Assembly (NCBI GenBank): GCA_019116365.1
Contig: DXBT01000032.1
Location: 124,001-188,000 of the forward strand
DNA length: 64,000 nt
Direction of reading: 5' to 3'
Source of the DNA: Barnesiella merdipullorum
Lineage (GTDB): Bacteria > Bacteroidota > Bacteroidia > Bacteroidales > Barnesiellaceae
Part shown: piece by piece, positions 53,564 to 62,580 of the stretch
How the letters are laid out: each line of letters opens with the position of its first letter
Numbering within the stretch: the first letter of the stretch is position 1
Position numbers and translations under genes: made by a program
Notes under the pieces: generated by a model
Told to the model about the DNA's origin: nothing
Databases searched by the model: none
Seen by the model: only the letters and a program-made list of their open reading frames with translations

Positions 53564-54955
53564 ATGTCTCTCATTAAATCTATTTCAGGAATTCGCGGTA
53601 CGATCGGAGGAAAAGTTGGAGAAGGACTTAATCCGCTCGATATCGTCAAGTTTACGGCAGCTTATGCTACCTTTATTCGTAAAAATTCGCCGGTAAAGAC
53701 CAATAAGATTGTAGTAGGACGCGACGCCCGTATTTCCGGTGAAATGGTAAAACATACCGTTATCGGTACCCTCATGGGCATGGGATTCGATGTGGTAAAT
53801 ATCGGGTTGGCCACGACGCCTACCACTGAGATTGCCGTTACCATGGAGAAGGCTTGTGGCGGTATTATCCTGACGGCCAGTCACAATCCCAAACAATGGA
53901 ATGCCTTGAAACTGCTGAATGAGAAAGGAGAGTTCCTGAATGCGGCCGAAGGGCAAGAGGTGCTGCGCATTGCCGAAGCCGAGACTTTTGAATTTGCCGA
54001 AGTCGATGACCTGGGACATTTGTATGAAAATAACACCTATACTCAGAAACACATAGAGAGTGTGCTGGCACTCGACTTGGTCGATGTCGATGCCATTCGT
54101 GCGGCCAATTTTACCGTAGCTATCGATTGTGTAAACTCGGTGGGCGGTATCGCTATTCCCGCTCTGTTGAAAGCTTTGGGCGTGAAAAACATCATCGAGT
54201 TGAACTGTACGCCCGATGGTAAATTCCCGCACAACCCCGAGCCGCTGCCCGAGAACCTCACCCAAATAGCCGGTGTGATGAAAGAGGGTCGTGCCGATGT
54301 GGGTTTCGTTGTCGATCCCGATGTCGATCGGTTGGCCATCGTCTGCGAGAATGGCGACATGTTTGTCGAGGAATATACGCTGGTAGCCGTAGCCGACTAT
54401 GTGCTGAAACATACACCCGGCAATACCGTGTCGAACCTCAGTTCGTCGAGAGCCTTGCGCGATGTAACCCGTTCGTACGGGCAGCAATATAACGCTTCGG
54501 CTGTGGGTGAGGTCAATGTAGTGACCTTGATGAAAAAGACCGGAGCCGTTATCGGTGGCGAGGGTAATGGCGGGGTCATCTATCCGGCCAGCCACTATGG
54601 ACGTGACGCCTTGGTAGGTATTGCCTTGTTCCTTTCGCATCTGGCCAAAGAGGGTAAGACCGTGAGTCAGTTGAAAGCAACCTATCCGGCCTACAGTATT
54701 GCCAAGCAGAAGATTCAGCTTACGCCCGATATCGATGTAGATGCCTTGCTGGCTGCCGTGAAGAGCAAATATGCCCAATATGATATTACCGATATCGACG
54801 GTGTGAAGATTGATTTCCCCGATAGTTGGGTTCACTTGCGTAAATCGAATACCGAACCTATCATACGGGTTTACTCCGAGGCCCGCACGCCCGAATTGGC
54901 CGAAGAGGCTGCTGCCGGAGTGATGGCCGTAATTGCCGAGATGACCAAGAAATAA
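53564..54955 (+). CDS. glmM: Phosphoglucosamine mutase-type phosphohexomutase
   Basis: A 463-residue alpha-D-phosphohexomutase. The phosphoserine is Ser106 in TASHNP (104-109), the metal site DPDVDR lies near 247-252, and a C-terminal phosphate-binding RKSNTEPIIRVYSE near 425. The sugar loop reads GEGNGG rather than the GEQSGH or GEMSGH of well-known GlmM/PMM enzymes, so mannose- or glucose-1-phosphate activity cannot be excluded. Its role in peptidoglycan/UDP-GlcNAc synthesis is the usual annotation. Confidence 0.85.
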   Translation: MSLIKSISGIRGTIGGKVGEGLNPLDIVKFTAAYATFIRKNSPVKTNKIVVGRDARISGEMVKHTVIGTLMGMGFDVVNIGLATTPTTEIAVTMEKACGGIILTASHNPKQWNALKLLNEKGEFLNAAEGQEVLRIAEAETFEFAEVDDLGHLYENNTYTQKHIESVLALDLVDVDAIRAANFTVAIDCVNSVGGIAIPALLKALGVKNIIELNCTPDGKFPHNPEPLPENLTQIAGVMKEGRADVGFVVDPDVDRLAIVCENGDMFVEEYTLVAVADYVLKHTPGNTVSNLSSSRALRDVTRSYGQQYNASAVGEVNVVTLMKKTGAVIGGEGNGGVIYPASHYGRDALVGIALFLSHLAKEGKTVSQLKATYPAYSIAKQKIQLTPDIDVDALLAAVKSKYAQYDITDIDGVKIDFPDSWVHLRKSNTEPIIRVYSEARTPELAEEAAAGVMAVIAEMTKK

Positions 54956-54987
54956 CCAGAAGTCGGTTATCTGAAAAATAAATAAAA

Positions 54988-55028
54988 GACAGAGGGGAGC
55001 CCTGCATCACGCAGGGCTCCCCTCTGTC
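54988..55028. terminator. Very stable hairpin between convergent genes
   Basis: An 18-bp perfect stem (54988-55005 with 55011-55028) with a 5-base loop. On the minus strand it is followed by TTTTATTTATTTTT, so it terminates the 1086-residue gene; it may also stop glmM on the plus strand. Confidence 0.85.
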
Positions 55029-55049
55029 ACATTGAATCGCATCGATCTA

Positions 55050-58000
55050 TTATTTTGATGACTTGATGATGCGCTGGGTGAGGCTACATTCGTTGGTGAA
55101 TACCTGTACGACATAGATACCGTCGGTCAATCCCGAGACATCGATGCTTTGGTTTTCGAACGGCAGCGGATAGGCCTTGCCCGTGAGGTCGAAGGCATTG
55201 ACCTTCACTATATTTTCGAGATTCGTGTTGACTCTGTCGGAGGTATAGGTAGGATACAAATCCTGTTTTATCTCCTTGTTGCTCTCCAGGCCTGAGCCCG
55301 ACGACTCTTTCACCAGAGTAAACGAATCGAACAGCGTGGCGTTGGCATTGGCATCGGCCGTATAGGTGTTGACCTTGATTTGCGAAGAGCTTACACTTAT
55401 TTCGCTGAAGGCCGGAGCCCCGGGTTGTCCATATTTACCGGTGAACAGATCCCAGTAGTTGGCTACCTGATGCTTGTCGAAGTCTTGTTCCATCTGCTCC
55501 TGGGTGTAGGGGTAGTATCGTTTGCGCCCACAGGTGCCGTTGACAAAGTAGAGTGTACCCTCTTCGACATCGAAAGTTCCGCCCTGCTGTCCTTTGGGGT
55601 TCTGATTGCCGTCGGGGGTTACCGATTCAACACCAGTCACACTACCCGGTACTACCGTCTTGGTGAGGTTATTGACGGGCCCCATCACCTCGTAGATGTG
55701 GTCGTGCCCCTGGATGACAAAGTCGATGTCCAGTTCGTCGAATACCGGCAGCATGATGGCGCGGAACAGAGCACCGTCTTCGTCGGCTTGATGACCGCTA
55801 CCCGTGAACAGATTCTTGTGAACGGCTGCAATACGCCATTTTGTATCGGGGTGTTTCTCTACCTGATCTCTGAACCAGTTGGCCACGTCGTTGCTCAGGT
55901 AGGCACTGGTACCGTTGGCATAGCTGTAGTTGCCCCGCCAGAAGTCCTGGTGGCTATAAACCATGAAGAGCGCATCGCCATATACAAACGAATAGGTGAT
56001 TCCGTCGAACTGGGGTTTGATGGTGGCCGTTTCGTTAAAACTCTTGTCGGTGTTGAAGTGATAAGTATAGTTGAGATTGGACGAATCGTCGTGGTTACCA
56101 TCGGTAGGGGCCAGAGCCATCTGCTCCAGAATGGATTTCATGCTCACCTCGAACCATTGTTCCCATTCCCACTCGGAGTTCTGCTCGGTACCGGTCTCGA
56201 CAAAGTCACCGGTAAACAGGAGGAAGCGGGCATCGGGTGCGTGTTGTGCCGCCGTTGTGGCTGCCCATCGGGCATTCTCGACATACTCGGCATCCATGAT
56301 GTGCGAGTCGGTCATGTAGAGGAAGGTGAACTCGTCTTTGTTGGCGCTGGCCGTTCTGAACGACCGGATGTCGCTCCAATAGCCGTCGGTACCTACCCGG
56401 TAGGAGTAAACCGTATTGGGGGTAAGATCGGTAGCCAGTACCTTGTGGCTGGTGTAGTTAAATTTGGTACCCGTGGGTAGGGCTGCAGCCTTCAATATAC
56501 CACTGGTGCTTACGGCATAATTCAGTTTATCGGCAGCTTGCAGAGTCGCAGTCAATTCGATGGGCGAGGTGAAATCGCTCTCGGTGGCATCGGCTTTGGC
56601 TACGAGTTGCACTTTACCGGGAACGGTGGTGCTGTTGGTAAACCAGGCAAAGGCCATTTGCGTGGTAGGATTACCGTTAATATTGGCTACTACGCAATAG
56701 GGCATCTCTTTGGGAATGAGAGCCTGCACGGCATTTTTCAAGGCTTGCAGATTGACTTCGGAACTGTCGGCTCTCGCAGCCTCTTTGGCTACCAGCATCT
56801 TGATATACGAGGGTATCGTGTAATCTTCTTGTGACAGCTTGTCGGCCTCGATGACATCGGGGTGGATGATGACAATGGGTTTCTCGGTTACAGTCACATC
56901 GCAGGTATCCTTGAAGTTGCCGTCTTCGGTGGTAACAATAATTTTGGTCTCACCCACGCTCACACCGGTAACCAATCCGCCCTCTACGGTAGCGATGGCT
57001 GGTGAGAGAGAAAGCCACGAGACTTTTTTATTGGTAGCATCGGAAGGCGAAACGATAGCCGAGAGCCATTGTTGCTCCTCTTCTTCAATCGACAAGGTTT
57101 GGTTGGTGAGCAGAACCGACTCTACGGCAACATCCTTGGCGTTGGGATCATATTCATAGGCTCCCAAATCATACGCTGCACCTTGCGGACGAGTAGTACC
57201 TTTTATATCATAGGCCGGTGCATCGCTATCGGCAAAACCTTTGTCGATACAAGGCGAATTGGCCGAGAAGGTCCAGTCGGCAGCTCGCATGGCTTCGATA
57301 TCGGCAGCCGAGGCCGGCAACCCGACGAACAGGGTAGGCGACTTGAAGTTCGGGCCCATGGGGTCGGTATTGACCGCACTGAGGGTTAGGGCGTCTTTGG
57401 CATCGTCAAAACCACTCACAGCCGCATTGTGGCTCGAACCGTTGCCTTCGATAAAGGCGATGGGATCGCTGAATCCCTCTTCGGCCTGGTTGTTCCAGCA
57501 GATGGTATTGATGGTTTTACCCTCGCTGTGAATAGCTGCATACTGCGAACCGTAGTTGCAGGCAATGATACAGTTGGCCACGATTCCCGAGGGGTTGTAG
57601 ATACCCCCGCTGTTGGGCCATCCGCTCACGGTTGCCGCATTGTTGTGCAGGATACAGTTGCGCACGATACCGCCGTTTTCGTTACGTATGGTACCATATT
57701 TACCCTGGTTCCCGCGCATGATACAGTTCTCGACAATACCACCGTCGTTGCGTATGGCGCCACCCGAACTCGTAGCCGAGCAGAGTTCGATGATACAGTC
57801 TTTCACGGTACCACCATTGTTGAATACGCCACCGCCATTGCTGCCCGCACAGTTCTTGATATAACATTTCGAGAGGGTGACATTGGCCCGTATGTAGGCA
57901 CCGCCTCCCTCACTGCTGTGCTCGGCATTCTGGAGTGTGAATCCTTCGATGAGAGTAGGATGCTCGCAGGGAGAGTCGTACTTGACAAGCAGGTATTTCC

Positions 58001-58310
58001 CCAGATCGGTACCATCGAGTATGGTCTCGAAGGTTTCGATGTCGCGCATCCCTGTGTTGGCGTCGTAGCCTCCCAGGATGGTCACACCATCGACAATGGC
58101 TACATACTCGTTATAGACTCCGGCTGCGACAAACACGGTGTCGCCGGCCTGACAACTCTCTACGGTCGATTTGATGGAACCTTTCGCCGTAGCCCAGGAT
58201 TGTCCGTCACCGTCGCCATTGACAGTGACATACTGATTGGCAGCATGGGCTCCGCCTGCCGAAGCCAATATTGCTGCCCAAAACATGAAAAGAGATAATT
58301 TTTGTTTCAT
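55050..58310 (-). CDS. Secreted multidomain metallophosphoesterase with beta-helix and sorting-type C-terminus
   Basis: A 1086-residue exported protein. Signal peptide ~1-23 (ending GGAHAAN). Residues ~35-390 form a right-handed beta-helix of choice-of-anchor type (repeats like GGAVxNCIIxxN). Residues ~395-480 are a Big_2/Ig-like domain (VESVLLTNQTLSIEE). A ~60-residue helical spacer follows, then an FN3-like region as in purple acid phosphatases. A calcineurin-type phosphoesterase domain (~660-970) has the metal ligands TDSH, GDFVETG, DGNHDD and GHDHIYE. The last ~75 residues look like a sorting tail (IVKVNAFDLTGKAYPLP). No close functional assignment is possible; release of phosphate from an extracellular phosphoester is plausible. 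Confidence 0.82.
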   Translation of the reverse strand: MKQKLSLFMFWAAILASAGGAHAANQYVTVNGDGDGQSWATAKGSIKSTVESCQAGDTVFVAAGVYNEYVAIVDGVTILGGYDANTGMRDIETFETILDGTDLGKYLLVKYDSPCEHPTLIEGFTLQNAEHSSEGGGAYIRANVTLSKCYIKNCAGSNGGGVFNNGGTVKDCIIELCSATSSGGAIRNDGGIVENCIMRGNQGKYGTIRNENGGIVRNCILHNNAATVSGWPNSGGIYNPSGIVANCIIACNYGSQYAAIHSEGKTINTICWNNQAEEGFSDPIAFIEGNGSSHNAAVSGFDDAKDALTLSAVNTDPMGPNFKSPTLFVGLPASAADIEAMRAADWTFSANSPCIDKGFADSDAPAYDIKGTTRPQGAAYDLGAYEYDPNAKDVAVESVLLTNQTLSIEEEEQQWLSAIVSPSDATNKKVSWLSLSPAIATVEGGLVTGVSVGETKIIVTTEDGNFKDTCDVTVTEKPIVIIHPDVIEADKLSQEDYTIPSYIKMLVAKEAARADSSEVNLQALKNAVQALIPKEMPYCVVANINGNPTTQMAFAWFTNSTTVPGKVQLVAKADATESDFTSPIELTATLQAADKLNYAVSTSGILKAAALPTGTKFNYTSHKVLATDLTPNTVYSYRVGTDGYWSDIRSFRTASANKDEFTFLYMTDSHIMDAEYVENARWAATTAAQHAPDARFLLFTGDFVETGTEQNSEWEWEQWFEVSMKSILEQMALAPTDGNHDDSSNLNYTYHFNTDKSFNETATIKPQFDGITYSFVYGDALFMVYSHQDFWRGNYSYANGTSAYLSNDVANWFRDQVEKHPDTKWRIAAVHKNLFTGSGHQADEDGALFRAIMLPVFDELDIDFVIQGHDHIYEVMGPVNNLTKTVVPGSVTGVESVTPDGNQNPKGQQGGTFDVEEGTLYFVNGTCGRKRYYPYTQEQMEQDFDKHQVANYWDLFTGKYGQPGAPAFSEISVSSSQIKVNTYTADANANATLFDSFTLVKESSGSGLESNKEIKQDLYPTYTSDRVNTNLENIVKVNAFDLTGKAYPLPFENQSIDVSGLTDGIYVVQVFTNECSLTQRIIKSSK

Positions 58311-58603
58311 GGCATATAGTAGTTGATGAATTCATCCCTTAAATTATTATATAACAAAGGGTTATTCTCTAAAATTTATGTGTTATAAAACATTTTTACA
58401 AATAGGTGTATTTGTAATTTATTCATATACAATAGATTGTGATATTTTGGAGATAGGAAATAAATATTTCGAAACATTTCGGAATGAAACTCTTCGAAAT
58501 CACCCCATATGGGTGCAAAAAAGAATCCCGGTGTACCTCTTGCAAGAGAGATACATCGGGATAGATGGTGAAACCTTATGGATAGGGACTCGAGCGGTGT
58601 GTG
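58311..58603. other. 293-bp intergenic region
   Basis: The region is AT-rich. It holds the terminator of the formate/nitrite transporter gene at 58517-58560, a 12-bp palindrome GATGAATTCATC (58325-58336), and no recognisable promoter or gene. A 125-residue frame from 58378 is not credible because it overlaps the transporter on the other strand. Confidence 0.6.
58517..58560 (-). terminator. Terminator of the formate/nitrite transporter gene
   Basis: A stem joining CCCGGTGTA (58527-) to TACATCGGG (58552-58560) and an inner CTCTT/AAGAG part. On the minus strand it is followed by ATTCTTTTTTG. The distance from the stop at 58604 is ~44 bases. Confidence 0.7.
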
Positions 58604-59389
58604 TTATTTTCGGTACAGATAGAGATAGGTATAAACGCAGCCGACGAACAGAGCTCCACCTACAATGTTGCCCAATGTGGCGGGAACGAGACTATCTGCC
58701 AGGAACTGGTCCCAGCCGACTGCGGCTCCTTGCAACATGCCCAACGGAATGAAGAACATATTGGCGATACTGTGTTCGTAGCCTATTGCCACAAAACACA
58801 TCACGGGAAACCACAGGCCCATCATTTTGCCAGCGGTGGAGTGGGCTCTGAATCCCAGCCATACGGCCAGGCACACCAACCAGTTGGCCCCGATGCCTTT
58901 GACAAACACAATCCACCAGGGCATGCTTACTTTGGCTTGTGCTATCTGTACGATGGCACTTCTCCAGGGATCGGCATCGACAATGCCTGCGCCCCAGATC
59001 ATCACATAAACGAAAAAGATGGCTCCTATGAAATTCCCCACATAGACGAGTAGCCAGTTTCGCAGCACGGGTATGATGCCATATTGCCGGTTCATCAGTC
59101 CCGGTATCAACACCGCGTTGTTGCCGGTGAAGAGTTCGGCGCCGGCCAGCACGACCAGGATGAGTCCCAAGGGGAACATACAACCCGACAGGAGTCGTTG
59201 CAATCCGGGGTTACCGGCTGTCCATTCGGGAAATCCGTAGCCGATGAGCAACGACAACAGTCCGCCCATGGCAATGTAAATTCCAGCCAGTATAGCGGCG
59301 ATGAGAGTTCGAGGGGTAGAGAGCGCAATTTTACCGAGGGCTGCCCGTTGGGCCTGTGCGACAATTTCGGTAGGGGTTGAAAATGACAT
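58604..59389 (-). CDS. Formate/nitrite transporter family channel
   Basis: A 261-residue FNT-family protein with six membrane segments. It has the family KGIGxNWLV motif (here KGIGANWLV, with Ala at a position often Cys), and the central pore His in GYEHSIANMF. FNT channels pass formate, nitrite or hydrosulfide. In a fermenting gut bacterium formate export is the natural guess, but the ion is not readable. The gene stands alone. Confidence 0.92.
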   Translation of the reverse strand: MSFSTPTEIVAQAQRAALGKIALSTPRTLIAAILAGIYIAMGGLLSLLIGYGFPEWTAGNPGLQRLLSGCMFPLGLILVVLAGAELFTGNNAVLIPGLMNRQYGIIPVLRNWLLVYVGNFIGAIFFVYVMIWGAGIVDADPWRSAIVQIAQAKVSMPWWIVFVKGIGANWLVCLAVWLGFRAHSTAGKMMGLWFPVMCFVAIGYEHSIANMFFIPLGMLQGAAVGWDQFLADSLVPATLGNIVGGALFVGCVYTYLYLYRK

Positions 59390-59433
59390 GATAAATAGGG
59401 GTTTAACGATTTTCTTCGTAGGATTGAAATTAA

Positions 59434-59460
59434 AAAAGCTGCATCGGTGGTGCAGCTTTT
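59434..59460. terminator. Terminator after the dipeptide epimerase gene
   Basis: A 10-bp perfect stem (59434-59443 with 59451-59460), flanked by T6 on the minus strand. It fits the end of the epimerase gene at 59477; the plus-strand side has only TTTT within the stem. Confidence 0.7.
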
Positions 59461-59476
59461 GTGGGTTAAATAGCGG

Positions 59477-60610
59477 TTAGAAGGGTACGACACCGATGCC
59501 GGGGCGGTCGGGGAGGGCTATCATTCCATCTACGATTTTCATACCGTCGAACAGGTCGTTCGATATGAGCAGATTCCCGTCGAGATCGGCCCAATCGACC
59601 AGCGGCGACAGTTGTGCGGCTGCCGATACGGCACACGAGGTTTCGGTCATGCAGCCCACCATTACCTTCATATCGAGGGCTCGGGCCAGGATAGCCATCT
59701 GGTAGGCTTCGTGCATACCCGTGCTTTTCATCAGCTTTATGTTGATTCCATCGTAGAGTCCATAGGCCCGTTTCACATCGGGAAGCCGTTGCAGAAACTC
59801 GTCGGCAATGATCGGGAGCGAAGCTCGTTCGTGCAACCAGGCTTGCTCGTCGATCATCTCTTTGGGCATGGGTTGCTCGACAAACAGGCAGTTTTGTTCT
59901 TTGAGCCACTCGATCATCTCGAGGGCATACTCCTTGGAGCTCCATCCCTGATTGGCATCGACGCAAATGGGACGATCGGTCTCGGAGCGGATGATTCGTA
60001 CCAGTTCTTTGTCGTTGTCGAGGCCCATCTTTATCTTCAAGATACGATAGGGAGCGGCCTCTTTCAGTTTTTGCCGTACTACCTCCTCGGTATCGATGCC
60101 GATGGTAAACGAGGTAGCCGGGGCCTTCTCGGGCGAAAGCCCCCATATCTTGTACCAGGGTTGGCCCATGATTTTCCCCAACAGGTCGTGCAAGGCGATA
60201 TCGACCGATGCCTTGGCGGCACGGTTGTCGGGTGCTACCGAATCGATGTAGTCGAGTATCTCATTTACCCGAAAGGGATCGGTAAATTGCGACAGGTCGA
60301 GCTGACTGAGAAACCGGCAAACCGACTCTTGTGTCTCGCCCAGATAGGGTGGCATGGAGGCTTCGCCATAGCCAATATAGTCGGCATAACGCAGTTGCAC
60401 CTGCACGTCGGGAGTGTGAGTGCGGGAATTCTTGGCCAGATTGAAGGCATGTTTCAGTTTCAAATCGTAGGGCCTGAACGACAATTCCAGTCGATCGGTC
60501 CCTGTGGACTTGGACGTGGCTGTGGTATGGCAGCCGGTAAAAAGGGTGGGGGCTATACTCAGTCCCAAAGTGCCCAAGGCACTTGTGCGTAAGAAATTTC
60601 GTCGGTCCAT
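59477..60610 (-). CDS. Exported L-Ala-D/L-Glu (dipeptide) epimerase
   Basis: A 377-residue enolase-superfamily enzyme. Catalytic and metal residues: KxK at 192-194, Asp218 (CVDAN), Glu245 (FVEQP), Asp270 (PIIAD) and Lys292. These fit the muconate-lactonising subgroup to which L-Ala-D/L-Glu epimerases belong. The N-terminus reads MDRRNFLRTSALGT...LFTGC, i.e. a twin-arginine signal and a lipobox at Cys27, so it should be a lipoprotein outside the cytoplasm. The start at 60610 is chosen from that signal. It is 8 bases after the NlpC/P60 gene; the two should work in turn on murein peptides. Confidence 0.85.
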   Translation of the reverse strand: MDRRNFLRTSALGTLGLSIAPTLFTGCHTTATSKSTGTDRLELSFRPYDLKLKHAFNLAKNSRTHTPDVQVQLRYADYIGYGEASMPPYLGETQESVCRFLSQLDLSQFTDPFRVNEILDYIDSVAPDNRAAKASVDIALHDLLGKIMGQPWYKIWGLSPEKAPATSFTIGIDTEEVVRQKLKEAAPYRILKIKMGLDNDKELVRIIRSETDRPICVDANQGWSSKEYALEMIEWLKEQNCLFVEQPMPKEMIDEQAWLHERASLPIIADEFLQRLPDVKRAYGLYDGINIKLMKSTGMHEAYQMAILARALDMKVMVGCMTETSCAVSAAAQLSPLVDWADLDGNLLISNDLFDGMKIVDGMIALPDRPGIGVVPF

Positions 60611-60618
60611 CGTGAGAG

Positions 60619-61791
60619 TTATTTTTGATTGAAATACCACGGATGCGCTTTTACAGCTGTGATACCGGGTGTTCCTATGCGGTTTTCCATGCGGCTGATA
60701 CTCAAGAAATCGTCGGGCCGATAGTTGGCTGCCGTTGGGTCGAGACTGTTTATCTTGACCCGTCCCGAGCAGTGTATATACTCCCCGTTGTTCAGGTAGA
60801 GAGCCACGTGATCGACTCGGCCTCGGGCGTTACCGAAGAAGAGCAGGTCGCCGGTGTGGCACTCCCGCCAACGATTGGCGGGGATAATCTCGCCCGTGAG
60901 CGCCTGTTGCGAGGCATCACGCGAAAGAATCACTCCGCCACAGAAATAGGCGGTCTTGACAAAGCCCGAGCAGTCGGCTCCCTTTACCGAGGTACCGCCC
61001 CACAAGTAGGTCGAACCCATCATTTGGCGAGCCGTTTGCACGACGATTTTCATGTCGAGGGGACGAGCTGCCCATTGGGCCAGGTCGCAGCACTCATTGC
61101 TCTTGAGGAACCCCTTTCGCCCATCGGGGAAGATGACGGGTACGAAACCTTTGTGGGCCTTCCCGTTGGCTTGGAGAATAGCGCCAGCCACCATATCCGA
61201 CACAATGCCGGCGTGGTTGTTGGGTGCGTCATATACAAAACCCTGGTAGGCAGTATAGACATATCGGGGAGCCTCTTTCCAAGTGTTCCATCCGGCATCG
61301 TCTTGCAGCGAAACCGAGTTGGCCGGTATCCAGCCGATGTAGTTGTCGGGGGTCTGTACCAGCAGCCACTCCTTATCCCGTTCCAAGATGCGCAACGGGG
61401 TTCCCAGAATAGCCTGGGTCATCATCTCTGCAGCATGGCGGGAGCTGCTTCGCAGGCTGGCGCAGCAAACGGTCACGAGGCCTCGATTAAGTGTGCCCAG
61501 CTCTTTATCGGGTAGCATCTGGATATTATCGACATATTTGACACCTGCCTGGTTGAGCCGTTGCAGCAAGGCATCCACGGCCTGACGGTTGTCGCATCGT
61601 CCTTTCAAGATACAGAGTGAGTCGTCCGATATCTCGCCCGATATGGAAAAGATAGCCGTGCGTGAATCGGGTGCAAATTGTCGCCCGATCTCTTGAATGG
61701 CCGTTTTTACGATATCGGTTTGAGCGTTTGTTGTCATGACAGGTAGTGTGAACAGAATACAACAGATGGCTTTGAGTATGACTTTAAGCAT
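60619..61791 (-). CDS. SH3-domain NlpC/P60 murein peptidase (C40)
   Basis: A 390-residue exported peptidase. A signal peptide (MLKVILKAICCILFTLPVMT) is followed by an N-terminal region (~24-125), SH3b-type domains (~125-235) and a C40 NlpC/P60 domain (~245-370). The catalytic triad residues are Cys274 (GADCSGFVK), His328 (RVDHVAL) and His340 (YIHCSG). Such enzymes cut the gamma-D-Glu-diamino acid bond in murein peptides and release L-Ala-D-Glu, the substrate of the epimerase encoded next. The start at 61791 is favoured over 61836 by the signal peptide. Confidence 0.9.
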   Translation of the reverse strand: MLKVILKAICCILFTLPVMTTNAQTDIVKTAIQEIGRQFAPDSRTAIFSISGEISDDSLCILKGRCDNRQAVDALLQRLNQAGVKYVDNIQMLPDKELGTLNRGLVTVCCASLRSSSRHAAEMMTQAILGTPLRILERDKEWLLVQTPDNYIGWIPANSVSLQDDAGWNTWKEAPRYVYTAYQGFVYDAPNNHAGIVSDMVAGAILQANGKAHKGFVPVIFPDGRKGFLKSNECCDLAQWAARPLDMKIVVQTARQMMGSTYLWGGTSVKGADCSGFVKTAYFCGGVILSRDASQQALTGEIIPANRWRECHTGDLLFFGNARGRVDHVALYLNNGEYIHCSGRVKINSLDPTAANYRPDDFLSISRMENRIGTPGITAVKAHPWYFNQK

Positions 61792-61827
61792 AAATCGGTT
61801 TTTCAGGATGGTTGATACTCTATAAAT

Positions 61828-61897
61828 GAATGACAAAAATAAGCATGAAACTTAAGAAATCCTATCTTTTTGTCGCATAAACTTATTTTTGTCATTC
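61828..61897. repeat. 16-bp perfect inverted repeat with opposed -7 boxes
   Basis: The arms GAATGACAAAAATAAG (61828-61843) and its exact reverse complement (61882-61897) are separated by 38 bases. Each arm carries TATTTTTG, one facing left (minus strand, 61834-61841) and one facing right (61884-61891). The left-facing one lies 43 bases from the NlpC/P60 ATG. No -33 element is found at the expected distance for either. Confidence 0.7.
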
Positions 61898-61932
61898 ACC
61901 GATGAGCCCGATTCTTTGTCCCTCGGAGCCGG

Positions 61933-62580
61933 TTATCGGGGCAATTCGATTTGGGGCAATACCCAGAAGTGGGCTTCGGGGTAGCGTTTCTTCAGGTCGT
62001 TCCGCAGGTAGTCCTCGGTATCGGCATCGATCAGTTCGTCGCTTTTGGGGTAGGTATTATAGACGATACCATACAGGGGGATGCCTCTCTTTTCCAGAGC
62101 CTCGATCGACAGCAGCGTGTGGTTGATACTGCCCAAGCGACCCGAGGTAACCAGGATGACCGGCAGCTTCTGGTCGGCCACATAGTCGATGGTGAGGTAT
62201 TCGCGGGTAATGGGGACCATCAGTCCGCCGGCTCCCTCGAGCAGAACCACATCGTAACGGTCGCGCAGGATGCGGGTCGATTCGGTAATCTGGTCGATGG
62301 GGATAGTCTGGTGATCTATCTCGGCAGCCAGGTGTGGCGAAGCCGGGTAGGAATAGACGATGGGGAAGGTGATATGTTTGCGATCCTCTTCGGTAAAGGG
62401 TATTCCCATGATTTCGCGGTGCAGGTCAATATCTTCGGAGTGGCCCACGTTGCCGGTCTGAATCATCTTCTGGGTGATGGTTTTTATGCCTTGGCGGTTC
62501 CATTCACGAGCGAGCCAGCCGGTCGCGTAGCTTTTACCGATGTTGGTATCGATGCCGGTAATAAAAAAAGTTCCTTTCAT
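61933..62580 (-). CDS. bioD: Dethiobiotin synthetase
   Basis: A 215-residue ATP-dependent carboxylase that forms dethiobiotin from 7,8-diaminopelargonic acid. Its P-loop is FFITGIDTNIGKSYA (~4-18), and the catalytic and metal motif LEGAGGLMVPI lies near 107-117. The start at 62580 (MKGTFFITG) overlaps the bioG-bioC stop by 4 bases. No bioA or bioB is in the window; they and bioF would lie to the right on this strand. Confidence 0.94.
   Translation of the reverse strand: MKGTFFITGIDTNIGKSYATGWLAREWNRQGIKTITQKMIQTGNVGHSEDIDLHREIMGIPFTEEDRKHITFPIVYSYPASPHLAAEIDHQTIPIDQITESTRILRDRYDVVLLEGAGGLMVPITREYLTIDYVADQKLPVILVTSGRLGSINHTLLSIEALEKRGIPLYGIVYNTYPKSDELIDADTEDYLRNDLKKRYPEAHFWVLPQIELPR

Noticed and set aside
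54988..55028. Possible recombination or attachment site (18-bp perfect inverted repeat)
   Set aside because: The T-rich tail on the minus strand and the position between convergent stops make it a terminator.
57429..58298. 289-residue frame on the plus strand opposite the 1086-residue secreted protein
   Set aside because: Antisense of the beta-helix repeats; composition is atypical and no motif is seen.
58378..58752. 125-residue frame in the gap after the formate/nitrite transporter
   Set aside because: It overlaps the transporter's 3' end in the antisense direction and runs through its terminator; no recognisable protein features.
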